Notes: a model not told the origin generated them from the letters alone. A DNA stretch of 64,000 bases from Candidatus Omnitrophota bacterium (GCA_029261035.1 JAJDCD010000023.1:496001-560000); one strand, 5' to 3'; positions 8,825 to 17,058 are shown, numbered from the stretch's first letter. Made by a program: numbers and translations.

Positions 8825-9994
8825 ATGAAAAATGTTAAGTATACAAAAGATAAAATTGTTTGGGTCAACCTTATATTCTTTTCGTTGACGACCTTAGTTG
8901 CCGTAATTGGCGGCCCAATATATTTGTACCATTACGGGATTTCGTTGTCTGAGGTTCTTTTAACGTTAGCTTTTATGGCGTTAACGGGACTTGGGATTAC
9001 AATGGGTTATCACCGTTTGTTTTCTCATATTACATATAAGACGAATATTTTTTGGCAATTTATAGCTTTGTTTTTTGGTGGAGCAGCATTTGAACAGTCC
9101 GCTCTTCGCTGGTCCAGTCAGCATCGGGACCATCATCTACACGTAGATACAGACAAAGACCCCTACAATGTTAAAGAAGGTTTCTGGCACGCTCATATGT
9201 TATGGATGATTTTTGATAGTCATGTTCCTAATTATGATAATGCAAAAGATTTACAAAAAAGCCCACTTATTGTTCATCAAGATAAGCATTATTTTGTTTG
9301 GGCTGCTGTGGCTGGCATTTTGCTTCCCCTTGCTCTAGGAGCATTAATGGGGCATTTATTGGGAGCCTTTATATTTAGTGTTTGTTTTAGAATATTTTTT
9401 GTGCATCAAGCTACTTTCTGTATCAATTCTGTTTGTCATTGGTTTGGAAAGCCAACGTACGATATTTATGCTTCAGCAAAAGATCATTGGTTCGTTGCTT
9501 TGTTGAGTTATGGTGAAGGTTATCATAATTTCCATCATCGTTTTCCAGCAGATTACCGTAACGGTATTCGTTGGTATCATTGGGACCCTAGCAAATGGTT
9601 TATTGCTTTGTTTAGTCGTTTGGGCTGGGCTTGGAATGTAAAAAAAGTTCCAGAATTTAGAATTTTAGAAGCAAGATTGGCTGCAGAGAAACAGAGGGTG
9701 AGTGATTGTTTAAAAGAACATGTAAGTAATCCTCGTGTAGACCAGGCTCTTCAAGCATTTCAGTTGCAGTATGAGAAACTTTTGCATAGTTTTACTGAAT
9801 GGGAAAAAAGAGCAAAAGAATATCAGAAAGTACTTCAGACCGAATTTGCACATCACTCTGAAGGAGCTCAGAAAATAACGTTTGAGCAAGTACAGATAGC
9901 AAAAAAACGATTTGAAGAGTTACGAGAAAGCTGGAGAGAACTTCTTAGCATCAAACCGCTAGACCTTCCTAATCTACTTATCGCGCCTGTATAA
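8825..9994 (+). CDS. Fatty-acid desaturase with C-terminal helical extension
   Basis: 389 residues. The three histidine boxes of membrane acyl-CoA/acyl-lipid delta-9 desaturases are present: HRLFSH at 63-68, HRDHH at 100-104 and HNFHH at 234-238. Four hydrophobic spans lie around them. It would place a double bond in membrane acyl chains using O2 and a di-iron centre. Residues from about 290 form a charged, coiled-coil-like tail of about 100 residues that its paralog at 17092 lacks. The shared core is colinear with that paralog, with His boxes at identical residue numbers. GAGG before ATG 8825 serves as the ribosome site. Confidence 0.9.
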   Translation: MKNVKYTKDKIVWVNLIFFSLTTLVAVIGGPIYLYHYGISLSEVLLTLAFMALTGLGITMGYHRLFSHITYKTNIFWQFIALFFGGAAFEQSALRWSSQHRDHHLHVDTDKDPYNVKEGFWHAHMLWMIFDSHVPNYDNAKDLQKSPLIVHQDKHYFVWAAVAGILLPLALGALMGHLLGAFIFSVCFRIFFVHQATFCINSVCHWFGKPTYDIYASAKDHWFVALLSYGEGYHNFHHRFPADYRNGIRWYHWDPSKWFIALFSRLGWAWNVKKVPEFRILEARLAAEKQRVSDCLKEHVSNPRVDQALQAFQLQYEKLLHSFTEWEKRAKEYQKVLQTEFAHHSEGAQKITFEQVQIAKKRFEELRESWRELLSIKPLDLPNLLIAPV

Positions 9995-10071
9995 GAAGGT
10001 TTTGCAAGTTTACTCTTTGCCGACCTATCGCAATTAAGATATTACAAAAATAAAAATAAGTGAGGATGAAA

Positions 10072-10410
10072 ATGAATAAACCGTTTAAAAAGAAAGACTC
10101 TACAGATAAAAAAAGAACCTTTTCAGCAGCTCCAAAAGGGGAACAAGACGTAAGTTATTTGATTAAGAAAGTGCAACAACAGCTGACTTTCTTAGAAAGA
10201 AAAATTGACACTTTAATTGAGCAATCTTCAGGAAGGCCTTCTCGATCTTTTGATCGTTCTTCAAGTTTTGATAAGGGAAGACGCCCTAACAGAACTGGGG
10301 AAAGAAGCTTTTCGTCAGGCCGTTCTTTTAATAAAAAACCGGTTGATGGAAATCGAGCATATGCGCCAAGAAAAAAATCTTTTTCTCCACGTAAAAGAGA
10401 TGATTCTTAA
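10072..10410 (+). CDS. Small basic Ser/Arg/Gly-rich protein
   Basis: 112 residues. A short helical segment (VSYLIKKVQQQLTFLERKID, about residues 28-47) is flanked by low-complexity Lys/Ser/Arg/Phe-rich sequence with repeated SFD, RSF and GRSF units. This composition is like the tails of DEAD-box helicases and suggests RNA binding; no domain is recognised. GAGG at 10062-10065 favours the ATG at 10072 over a GTG 12 bases upstream. Confidence 0.6.
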   Translation: MNKPFKKKDSTDKKRTFSAAPKGEQDVSYLIKKVQQQLTFLERKIDTLIEQSSGRPSRSFDRSSSFDKGRRPNRTGERSFSSGRSFNKKPVDGNRAYAPRKKSFSPRKRDDS

Positions 10411-10459
10411 ATAATAATTACGATCTGCTCTTGATCTTTAAATTTATTTAGGTGAATGA

Positions 10460-10906
10460 ATGAATCCACACGAAACCTTTATGAATGCAGCTATTGATGA
10501 AGCGCGAAAAGGGCTAGCCGAAGGCGGTATCCCTATTGGTTCTGTATTGGTTAAGGGCGGCGAAATTATTGGGCGAGGACATAATCAACGAGTCCAAAAA
10601 AAGTCTATAGTACTTCACGCAGAAATGGATTGCTTGGAAAATGCAGGCCGTCTTAAGGTAAATGATTACGAACAATGTGTGATTTATTCAACACTTTCTC
10701 CATGTGATATGTGCACAGGCACAATCCTTCTTTATAAAATCCCAACAGTTGTGATTGGCGAAAATAAAACGTTCAAAGGCCCTGAAGAATACTCCCAAAA
10801 TCGAGGGGTTCAGCTCATTAACCTTGAATCTGAAGAGTGCAAGCAGCTGATGCGTGAGTTTATCCAAGCGCATCCAGAGCTGTGGAACGAAGATATAGGT
10901 ATTTAA
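10460..10906 (+). CDS. Yeast-type cytosine deaminase
   Basis: 148 residues. The zinc site is HAE (H53, E55) and PCDMC (C82, C85). The family-specific blocks EGGIPIGSVLV, RGHNQRVQK, TLSPCDMCTG, GENKTF and the C-terminal W-EDIG match fungal Fcy1-type cytosine deaminase much more closely than tRNA adenosine or guanine deaminases. The expected reaction is cytosine to uracil plus ammonia in the cytoplasm, a pyrimidine-salvage step. It is unrelated to the amidohydrolase-type CodA of E. coli. It lies between two unrelated genes on the same strand. Confidence 0.88.
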   Translation: MNPHETFMNAAIDEARKGLAEGGIPIGSVLVKGGEIIGRGHNQRVQKKSIVLHAEMDCLENAGRLKVNDYEQCVIYSTLSPCDMCTGTILLYKIPTVVIGENKTFKGPEEYSQNRGVQLINLESEECKQLMREFIQAHPELWNEDIGI

Positions 10907-10947
10907 TCTTTAATAAAATAGAATTTGTTTAACATTACGAAGGAAAT

Positions 10948-12426
10948 TTGAAGAAACCAATGAGTGAACCTTGTCAGTTATCTGAAGAAGATTATAAAAA
11001 AGGGCTTCGTGCAGTTATTATGGATGGTGTTATGTCCCATTTAATGACTGTACTCACGGGAGGCGTTTTTTTAGTGGGGATGGGGTTAAAGTTAGGAGCT
11101 TCTAACTTTCAGATTGGATTATTAGCCGCTGTTCCTGCCTTAACACAGTTGATTCAGTTGCCGGCTATTTACTTAGTAGAAAAAATTAGAAAGAGGCGAT
11201 GGATTACTGTTACAGCAGCTTTGGTGAGTCGATTTGCATGGCTTTTTGTAGCGCTTATTCCTTTTCTCTTTTCTGCCTCTTTAGGTTTGGGACTTTTAAT
11301 TGGGTGTTTGTTTTTTCATTTTATGGTTGGGGGAATCGCAAGCTGTTCTTGGCATTCTTGGATGAGGGATTTTGTTCCTGAACATCAAATGGGATCTTTT
11401 TTTTCAAACCGGTTACGAATAGCTACGATGTTGGGAGTTGTCTTTAGTTTTTTAGCAGGATTTTTTATAGACTGGTGGAAAGTTAGATTTCCGGAATTTG
11501 AACTTTACGGTTATTCATTTCTTTTTGCTTTGGGTTTTGTTGTTGGTCTTTTAGGGGTTGTGTTTTTACGTAAAATTCCTGATGTTCCCATGGCTTTGGA
11601 TAGGAGAAAATTTTTAGATGTTTTATCTCGACCACTAAAAGATAAAAATTTTAGGAAATTACTTATCTTTTTGGGGTCGTGGAGTTTTGCTATAAATTTA
11701 GCAGCGCCTTTTTTTACTGTATATATGCTCAAACGTATTGGTTTAGGAATGTCTATGGTTGTAGGGCTTAGTATCTTAAGCCAAATTTTCAATTTTTCAT
11801 TTTTAACTTTGTGGGGGAAATGGACGGACCATTACAGTAATAAATCTGTTCTCCAAGTGTCATGCCCCTTGTTTATGGTCTGTGTGCTGGCGTGGACTTT
11901 TACAACGATGCCGGAAGCGCATTTTTTAACTTTTCCGTTGATTGTTCTGATTCACGCGATTATGGGGATTGCTATGGCGGGCATTGCCATTGCAAGCGGT
12001 AATATAGGGCTAAAGCTTGCTCCTAAAGGACAGGCAACTGCGTATCTTGCAGCAGGGACATTAGTGAACTCTATTGCTGCAGGAATTGCTCCAATTTTAG
12101 GAGGAAGTTTTGCTGATTTTTTTGCAGTATGCAACTTGTCTTTAAATGTGAAGTGGAGTAGCCCTAACAAGGTTTTTATTTTTGATACAATTAATATCAA
12201 TCATTGGGATTTCTTTTTTATTTTTTCTTTTGTTGTCGGATTGTATTCTTTACACAGGCTATCTCTGATCGATGAGCATGGTGAAGTGGGTGAAAAAGTA
12301 GTACTTAAAGAATTGGTAGAGAGCATTAAAAGCCCTATTCGCAGCATGTCGTCCATAGCAGGTGTTTTCGAAGTGCTCTCATATCCATTCTCGTTTATCG
12401 TTAAACGAAACCCTCTAAAAAAATAG
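10948..12426 (+). CDS. Major facilitator superfamily transporter
   Basis: 492 residues, about 11-12 hydrophobic segments in two halves. It begins with a cytoplasmic stretch, and a helix containing MGLKLGASNFQIGLLAA resembles MFS helix 2. A basic loop (EKIRKRRWITV) follows, in place of the usual G-x-x-D-R-x-G-R-R loop. The substrate cannot be told. A start at TTG 10948 places AAGGA three bases upstream, while the ATG at 10960 lies 15 bases from it, so the start is uncertain by 12 bases. Confidence 0.75.
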   Translation: MKKPMSEPCQLSEEDYKKGLRAVIMDGVMSHLMTVLTGGVFLVGMGLKLGASNFQIGLLAAVPALTQLIQLPAIYLVEKIRKRRWITVTAALVSRFAWLFVALIPFLFSASLGLGLLIGCLFFHFMVGGIASCSWHSWMRDFVPEHQMGSFFSNRLRIATMLGVVFSFLAGFFIDWWKVRFPEFELYGYSFLFALGFVVGLLGVVFLRKIPDVPMALDRRKFLDVLSRPLKDKNFRKLLIFLGSWSFAINLAAPFFTVYMLKRIGLGMSMVVGLSILSQIFNFSFLTLWGKWTDHYSNKSVLQVSCPLFMVCVLAWTFTTMPEAHFLTFPLIVLIHAIMGIAMAGIAIASGNIGLKLAPKGQATAYLAAGTLVNSIAAGIAPILGGSFADFFAVCNLSLNVKWSSPNKVFIFDTININHWDFFFIFSFVVGLYSLHRLSLIDEHGEVGEKVVLKELVESIKSPIRSMSSIAGVFEVLSYPFSFIVKRNPLKK

Positions 12427-12537
12427 AAATTAACCCTCTCTTGTATATTTCAATTATTGAACTATTCTCAAAAAATTTTGAGCAGTGTGCGCTTTTACAA
12501 ATTCAGTATGTCAATAATAGTTAATTCCCCTGAGGAG

Positions 12538-12566
12538 GGAACTATTCCTCTAAAGGTATTGTCTAA
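12538..12566 (+). promoter_or_regulatory. ECF-type (sigma-E-like) promoter of the DUF6515-sigma operon
   Basis: GGAACTA at 12538-12544, a 16-base spacer, and ATTGTCTAA with GTCTAA at 12561-12566. This matches the GGAACTT-N16-GTCTAA form known for RpoE-like ECF sigma factors. It starts about 55 bases before the ATG of the first gene in an operon that itself encodes an ECF sigma factor. The same motif with the same spacing recurs at 14290-14318. Confidence 0.75.
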
Positions 12567-12621
12567 GTATTTGAGGTGTAAATTGAGCTTATTTGACAAT
12601 TTAAATCGGGGGGATGGTGTC

Positions 12622-13248
12622 ATGGGTTATTCGGAAAAAAGAATTTTAACGATTTTTATTTTTGGGCTTTCATTTTTAGTGCTTTCAGGACAAATCAGTC
12701 AAGCTCATGCGAGCTATGGGCATTATAAGTCTTATCATAAAGACTACCGAAGTTATAATAAAAATCATTATAATCACACCTATTACGATTCTTACAGGCC
12801 TTATTACAGGAGAAACTCTAGTTTTGTTCGTGTCAATTTAGGGTTTGGGGATAGTTGTTATTACTCGCAAGGTAACTTTTATCGATATCGCAACGGTTCT
12901 TACCGTAATATCCATGCGCCTTACGGAGCGACTGTTCGAAGATTGCCTTTTGGGTATAAAAAAGTTTATATTCATGGGGAGCCTTATTATTCTTACAAAG
13001 AAACTTATTACACTAAACAGCCTGAAGGGTATACTGTTGTAGATATATCCAGAGAGGTTGAGAGAGCGGATAAAGATTATTTAGGAGCTCCTAGCGAAAC
13101 GCATATTGTAAATGTACCTAATAAGAATGGAAGTTATACTCCGGTTAAGATCAAAAGATATGGAGATACTTATGTGGGGCCAAACGGAGAGTATTACAAC
13201 GAAGCTCCCACGATTGACCAATTAAAACGTTTTTATTCTAAAAGTTAA
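12622..13248 (+). CDS. DUF6515-like secreted Tyr-rich protein
   Basis: 208 residues. A signal peptide spans about 1-32 (cut after AHA). A His/Tyr-rich region (GHYKSYHKDYRSYNKNHYNH) follows, then the DUF6515 pattern: a Y-x-x-G-N-F-Y-R-Y strand, APYGATVRRLPFGYKKVYI and a repeated YY turn. The family is periplasmic or surface-exposed and of unknown function. A run of six G bases upstream fixes the start at 12622. It heads the sigma factor operon and so is probably under that sigma factor. Confidence 0.7.
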   Translation: MGYSEKRILTIFIFGLSFLVLSGQISQAHASYGHYKSYHKDYRSYNKNHYNHTYYDSYRPYYRRNSSFVRVNLGFGDSCYYSQGNFYRYRNGSYRNIHAPYGATVRRLPFGYKKVYIHGEPYYSYKETYYTKQPEGYTVVDISREVERADKDYLGAPSETHIVNVPNKNGSYTPVKIKRYGDTYVGPNGEYYNEAPTIDQLKRFYSKS

Positions 13249-13259
13249 ATGTGAGTGTT

Positions 13260-13811
13260 ATGGAAGATATCAAAGAAACTACAGTTAGAGATGCTGCGAA
13301 TGGAGATGAGCGAGCTTTCCAGGAAATCTATCTCCATTTCTCAACATTTGTTTTTAGTATTTCAGTTAGAATGATGCGGAATCATACGGATGCGGAAGAA
13401 GTAACTCAGGAGGTGTTTGTTCAGGTCTATAAGAGTTTAAAAAAGTTTCGATTTCAATCCTCTTTAAAGACTTGGGTTTATCGTATTACTGTAAATACCG
13501 TTATTAATTACTGTAAAAAATACAACAAGGAAAGAAGTCGAACAGAAGGTTATGACGAAACGATGAATGTACAGGGGGTTGCTCCAGAAATGGAACAGAA
13601 GTCTTATAAAGAAGAACAAGAATTTAAAGTTAAAAAAATTTTAGAGCTATTAAGTTCTGATCAACGAGCTATTGTGATTTTAAGAGAAATTGAAGGCATG
13701 GATTACAGAGAGATTGCAGAAACTCTTGATATTAACTTAAACACAGTAAGAAGCCGTTTGAAACGAGCGCGAGAAAAAATGATGCAGTATGTTAAGAAGG
13801 GGGTGATCTAG
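13260..13811 (+). CDS. ECF sigma-70 factor (RpoE-like)
   Basis: 183 residues. Region 2 covers about residues 15-85 (DAEEVTQEVFVQVYKSLKKF; TWVYRITVNTVINYCKK). Region 4 covers about 120-178 and includes DYREIAETLDINLNTVRSRLKRAREKM, a helix-turn-helix. It directs RNA polymerase to ECF promoters. The anti-sigma gene begins at the very next base after its stop. Two promoters of matching type flank it (12538 and 14290), which implies autoregulation. The start could also be the GTG at 13251. Confidence 0.92.
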   Translation: MEDIKETTVRDAANGDERAFQEIYLHFSTFVFSISVRMMRNHTDAEEVTQEVFVQVYKSLKKFRFQSSLKTWVYRITVNTVINYCKKYNKERSRTEGYDETMNVQGVAPEMEQKSYKEEQEFKVKKILELLSSDQRAIVILREIEGMDYREIAETLDINLNTVRSRLKRAREKMMQYVKKGVI

Positions 13812-14288
13812 ATGAAATGTCGAATAATGAAAGAAAAGATGATGATGGGTTATTTGGAGGATCGTGCTGAGAAAGAAAATTTTTTAGAAATAGAACATCA
13901 TTTAAAGGAGTGTTCAGATTGTCGTATATTTGAGGATGAACTGAATCGAAATACGGTAACTCCATTTGGTTCTCTAGATCCAATTCAGCCGCCTAAAGAG
14001 CTTTGGGGAAAGGTTCAGAGTGAAATTAGAGAGTTAAACCAGAAGCGGAGCTTACCTCAAGAAGGTTTGATCGAAAGAATACGAACTAGTATATCGATTA
14101 GAAGACTTTCTTATGGTATTCCAGCGTTGGTAGCTGCTTTGCTTTTATTAACTGTTTTTCCAAGAACCCCTGTTAATGTCAATGTTCAAACAGAACAATA
14201 CATTGCTGAGGCTTTAGGGGTAACGAATGGAACAGGGGATTTTGAGAGTCTCAATTTTGACACAGAAGTAGAATTCTTTTTTATGTAG
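13812..14288 (+). CDS. Anti-sigma factor with ZAS motif
   Basis: 158 residues. The N-terminal zinc-binding anti-sigma motif H-x3-C-x2-C lies at H30, C34 and C37. A linker runs to about 95, then comes one membrane span (about 100-117, IPALVAALLLLTVF) and a short periplasmic end. It probably holds the preceding sigma factor at the inner membrane and releases it on envelope or metal stress. GGGGG precedes the ATG. The gene is contiguous with the sigma gene. Confidence 0.88.
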   Translation: MKCRIMKEKMMMGYLEDRAEKENFLEIEHHLKECSDCRIFEDELNRNTVTPFGSLDPIQPPKELWGKVQSEIRELNQKRSLPQEGLIERIRTSISIRRLSYGIPALVAALLLLTVFPRTPVNVNVQTEQYIAEALGVTNGTGDFESLNFDTEVEFFFM

Positions 14289-14289
14289 A

Positions 14290-14318
14290 GGAACTTTTTG
14301 CACTATTAGATTGTCTAA
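14290..14318 (+). promoter_or_regulatory. ECF-type promoter of the spy-like pair
   Basis: GGAACTT (14290-14296), 16 bases, GTCTAA (14313-14318), preceded by ATT as in the promoter at 12538. The predicted start, near 14324, leaves a very short leader that still contains AGAGGGGG before the ATG at 14336. An 8-bp inverted repeat CTATTAGA/TCTAATAG (14303-14321) covers the -10 and could bind a repressor. Confidence 0.78.
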
Positions 14319-14335
14319 TAGAATAGAGGGGGAAA

Positions 14336-14815
14336 ATGATGAGCAATAAACTTACAGCGATAGCGTTGGCATTTTTGTTGATACCTGTACTTGCCATCCT
14401 ACCAAGCAGTGCTGCATTGGCATTCAGTGATGGAGGAGGGGCTTGTTATGGGGAGTTTGGAAAAGAGAAGAGGAAAATGGCGGATAAAATTATTAATGAG
14501 TTAGACCTGTCTAAAGAACAAATGGCAGCCATTGAAGAGCATAAGAAAATCCATCGAGCTAAAAAAGATGCTCTTTATAAAGAGTTACGAGAAAAGAAAC
14601 AAGCGCTTCGAGAAGCGATGCATGCTGAAGAAATTGATCTCCAAAAAACAGATCAATTAATTGATGAGATTACTGCATTAAACAAAGAAAAGATGAAGAG
14701 CCGAGTTGCTTCGGTTTTGTCTCTTAAGAAGATTTTAACCCTCGGCCAACTGAAGGAGTTGCGAGAAAAGAAACAGGAAATGAAGAAGAAGTTTTTGAAA
14801 AATAATAATAAATAA
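14336..14815 (+). CDS. Spy/CpxP-like periplasmic protein 1
   Basis: 159 residues with a signal peptide (about 1-30). The rest is helical and charged: LDLSKEQMAAIEE then a coiled-coil region, and LTLGQLKELREKK near the end, a weak LTxxQ motif. Spy/CpxP-family proteins are periplasmic chaperones or sensors that buffer envelope or metal stress. It is transcribed from an ECF-type promoter just upstream and followed 13 bases later by a similar gene. Confidence 0.75.
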   Translation: MMSNKLTAIALAFLLIPVLAILPSSAALAFSDGGGACYGEFGKEKRKMADKIINELDLSKEQMAAIEEHKKIHRAKKDALYKELREKKQALREAMHAEEIDLQKTDQLIDEITALNKEKMKSRVASVLSLKKILTLGQLKELREKKQEMKKKFLKNNNK

Positions 14816-14828
14816 AAGGAGAATTAAA

Positions 14829-15338
14829 ATGAAAAGTAAAAAATTAAGCGCAGCATTTGTAATTGCAATTCTTACTATTTTTGCTACAGCATCTATAACC
14901 CCTCAGGCATTTGCCGATCAGGGAAAGAGCAAATGTAGCTTAAAGGCAGGGTGTAAGTACTCTTCGGATAAAGGTAGAGAGGGTAATTTAAGCTGTAAAG
15001 TCTTTAAGAAAGCGCATTTCTTAAAAGAGAATCAAGCAGAAATTGGATTAAGTGATGAGCAGGTGGATCAAATTATAGATATCAAATTTGCTTTGAAAAA
15101 AGATTTGGTTATGAAAAAAGCAGAAATTGAAGTCGTTAAGCTAGATATCAAGCGCAGTGTTTATGAAAGAACAGTTGATGTTGAAGCAGTTAATGACTTG
15201 ATTGATCAAAAGTATGCTATTAAGAGTGAGAAGTCTAAAGCTACCGTTCAAGCTTTGGCAGATATTAAAAACATTCTTACAGACGACCAATATGAAGCGA
15301 TGAAGAGCATCTGGAAGAATAAGAAGTCTAAGAAATAG
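14829..15338 (+). CDS. Spy/CpxP-like periplasmic protein 2
   Basis: 169 residues. Signal peptide about 1-29 (cut after AFA). A Cys-containing region (C36, C43, C57) follows, then helical repeats with IGLSDEQVDQIIDIK and ILTDDQYEAMKSI, the LTxxQ type of motif. It resembles the preceding gene in layout but not closely in sequence. A periplasmic stress-buffering role is inferred from family and operon. A strong terminator follows. Confidence 0.72.
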   Translation: MKSKKLSAAFVIAILTIFATASITPQAFADQGKSKCSLKAGCKYSSDKGREGNLSCKVFKKAHFLKENQAEIGLSDEQVDQIIDIKFALKKDLVMKKAEIEVVKLDIKRSVYERTVDVEAVNDLIDQKYAIKSEKSKATVQALADIKNILTDDQYEAMKSIWKNKKSKK

Positions 15339-15362
15339 TTTGTGGTAGAACAAGCTCTGTTT

Positions 15363-15402
15363 AAAAAGGCGTTACTGTTATAATACAGTAACGCCTTTTT
15401 TT
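15363..15402 (+). terminator. Bidirectional-form intrinsic terminator with TATAAT loop
   Basis: AAAAAGGCGTTACTGT pairs perfectly with ACAGTAACGCCTTTTT around the six-base loop TATAAT, and T residues follow. It ends the sigma/spy operon. A near-copy with the same loop sits at 24750. Confidence 0.92.
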
Positions 15403-15421
15403 TATTTAGTTTGGAGGATGT

Positions 15422-16009
15422 ATGTCTAATATTAATGAAGTAAGAAAGCCAGAGCATCAGATCGACACTCTGTTTTATGAACGATGGTCTCCTAGAGCAA
15501 TGACTGGAGAAGAGATTTCTAACGAAACTCTAAATCAGCTTTTCGAGGCAGCTCGATGGGCCCCTTCTTGTTTTAACGAGCAGCCTTGGAATTTTTTATA
15601 TGCTAAGAAAGATTCTGAGGACTGGGGATTATTCTTAAAAATTCTTGTAGAGGTGAATCAGCTTTGGGCTAAAAATGCTTCTGTTTTGATAGCCTGTATT
15701 TCCAAAAAGACGTTTACTAGAAATGGCAAGCCGAATGGAACTCACAGCTTTGATGCGGGAGCTGCGTGGCAAAACTTAGCTTTGCAGGCGTATTCATTGG
15801 GATGGTCGGCTCATGGCATGGCAGGGGTGGATTACAAAAAAGGAAAGGTGGATTTAAAAATCCCGGAAGATTATCAATTGGAAATGATGATTGCTGTTGG
15901 TAAACAAGCAGAGGTTTCTATATTACCTGAGGATTTTAAGAAAAAAGAATGGCCTCCAAGCGGAAGAAAATCAATTAATGACTTTGTTCAAAAGGGACAG
16001 TGGAAATAG
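15422..16009 (+). CDS. Nitroreductase-family flavoprotein
   Basis: 195 residues. RWSPRAMTGEEIS and LFEAARWAPSCFNEQPW match the FMN-binding start of the nitroreductase fold. HSFDAGAAWQNLALQAYSLGW and the C-terminal PPSGRKS complete the pattern. It probably reduces nitro compounds, quinones or other electrophiles with NAD(P)H as an FMN dimer in the cytoplasm. GGAGG lies upstream. The next gene starts two bases after the stop, so the two form an operon. Confidence 0.85.
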   Translation: MSNINEVRKPEHQIDTLFYERWSPRAMTGEEISNETLNQLFEAARWAPSCFNEQPWNFLYAKKDSEDWGLFLKILVEVNQLWAKNASVLIACISKKTFTRNGKPNGTHSFDAGAAWQNLALQAYSLGWSAHGMAGVDYKKGKVDLKIPEDYQLEMMIAVGKQAEVSILPEDFKKKEWPPSGRKSINDFVQKGQWK

Positions 16010-16010
16010 A

Positions 16011-16883
16011 ATGGCCTCTATAAACAAAAAAAGAAAAGAAAATATCGAAGGTAATTTCTTTGTGGATGAAACATGCATTAATTGCGACACTTGTCGTTGG
16101 GTTTCTCCGAAAGTCTTTAAAGAAGAGGGTGGGCAGTCTTCTGTTTATTTTCAGCCCCAAACGGATGAAGAAAAGATAAGTGCGCTTCAGGCTTTATTGG
16201 CTTGTCCCACTTCTTCGATAGGCACAAAAGATAAATTGCCTGAAATGAAAGAGGCGCTTCACTCCTTTCCTCTTCTTGTAGAGGATAATGTTTTTCATTG
16301 TGGGTTTCATTCCGAACAGTCTTTTGGAGCGGCGAGTTATTTTATTCAAAGAGAAGAGGGGAATGTTCTTATTGATTCTCCTAAGTTTGTTAAACCTCTA
16401 GTAAAGCAATTGGAAAAGCTGGGAGGTATTCGGTATCTTTATTTGACTCATAAGGACGATGTGGCAGACCACCAACTGTTTCATGAGCACTTTGGATGCG
16501 AGCGGATTCTCCATAAGGACGATGTTGGACAAGATACGCGGATGATAGAGACTCAACTCGAGGGATTGGAACCGTATAAATTAAGTGAAGATATAATCAT
16601 TATTCCTGTACCTGGCCATACGAAGGGCAGCAGCATTTTACTTTATAAAGATAAGTTTCTATTTACGGGAGACCATTTGGCGTATTCAGATAGCCGCCAG
16701 CAGCTAGTGGCTTTTAAAGGAGCTTGTTGGTACTCTTGGGCTGAACAAGAAAAGTCGATGGAAAATTTAGAAAACTATGCTTTCGAGTGGATTTTGCCTG
16801 GTCACGGAAGAAGATACCACGCAAATAAAATCCAAATGAAGAAAGACCTACAACACTGTATCCAATGGATGAAAAACACCTAA
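16011..16883 (+). CDS. Ferredoxin-fused MBL-fold hydrolase
   Basis: 290 residues. Residues 15-70 hold one ferredoxin-like cluster site (C22, C25, C28 and C65). Residues 85-285 are a metallo-beta-lactamase fold whose metal motif is THKDDVADH (146-154) rather than THxHxDH, with GHTKGS, GDHLAYS and GHGRRYH downstream. The same altered motif occurs in plant and cyanobacterial MBL proteins; their substrate is unknown. Pairing with the nitroreductase gene suggests a redox role. The ATG at 16011 is the only start that avoids a long overlap. Confidence 0.8.
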   Translation: MASINKKRKENIEGNFFVDETCINCDTCRWVSPKVFKEEGGQSSVYFQPQTDEEKISALQALLACPTSSIGTKDKLPEMKEALHSFPLLVEDNVFHCGFHSEQSFGAASYFIQREEGNVLIDSPKFVKPLVKQLEKLGGIRYLYLTHKDDVADHQLFHEHFGCERILHKDDVGQDTRMIETQLEGLEPYKLSEDIIIIPVPGHTKGSSILLYKDKFLFTGDHLAYSDSRQQLVAFKGACWYSWAEQEKSMENLENYAFEWILPGHGRRYHANKIQMKKDLQHCIQWMKNT

Positions 16884-16949
16884 AACAAGAGTTTTTTCTA
16901 AAACCTAGCCTATTCATCTAAATAAATAGAATGTTATCTATAAATAAGG

Positions 16950-16977
16950 TTTTGTTATGGGATGTTTACCCTATAAT
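16950..16977 (+). promoter_or_regulatory. Possible sigma-70 promoter of desaturase 2
   Basis: A perfect TATAAT (16972-16977) with TTTTGT 16 bases upstream. It would give a leader of about 108 bases containing the hairpin at 17012. The -35 is poor. Confidence 0.45.
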
Positions 16978-17011
16978 GCATGGGTTACTATTCCGATTGA
17001 TTTGATCTTAT

Positions 17012-17058
17012 AAAAGAGCCAAGGGGGGGTAACAGCTTTTGTTGGACTTGGCGCTTTT
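17012..17058 (+). promoter_or_regulatory. Hairpin in desaturase 2 leader
   Basis: AAAAG-A-GCCAAG (17012-17023) pairs with CTTGGC-G-CTTTT (17047-17058), with one mismatch. It lies 33 bases before the ATG. It looks like a weaker version of the terminator-like hairpin before desaturase 1; the trailing T run is only four bases. Confidence 0.5.

Noticed and set aside
14303-14321. Terminator after the anti-sigma gene
   Set aside because: The inverted repeat has no T tract and sits on the -10 of the ECF promoter, so I treat it as a possible operator.
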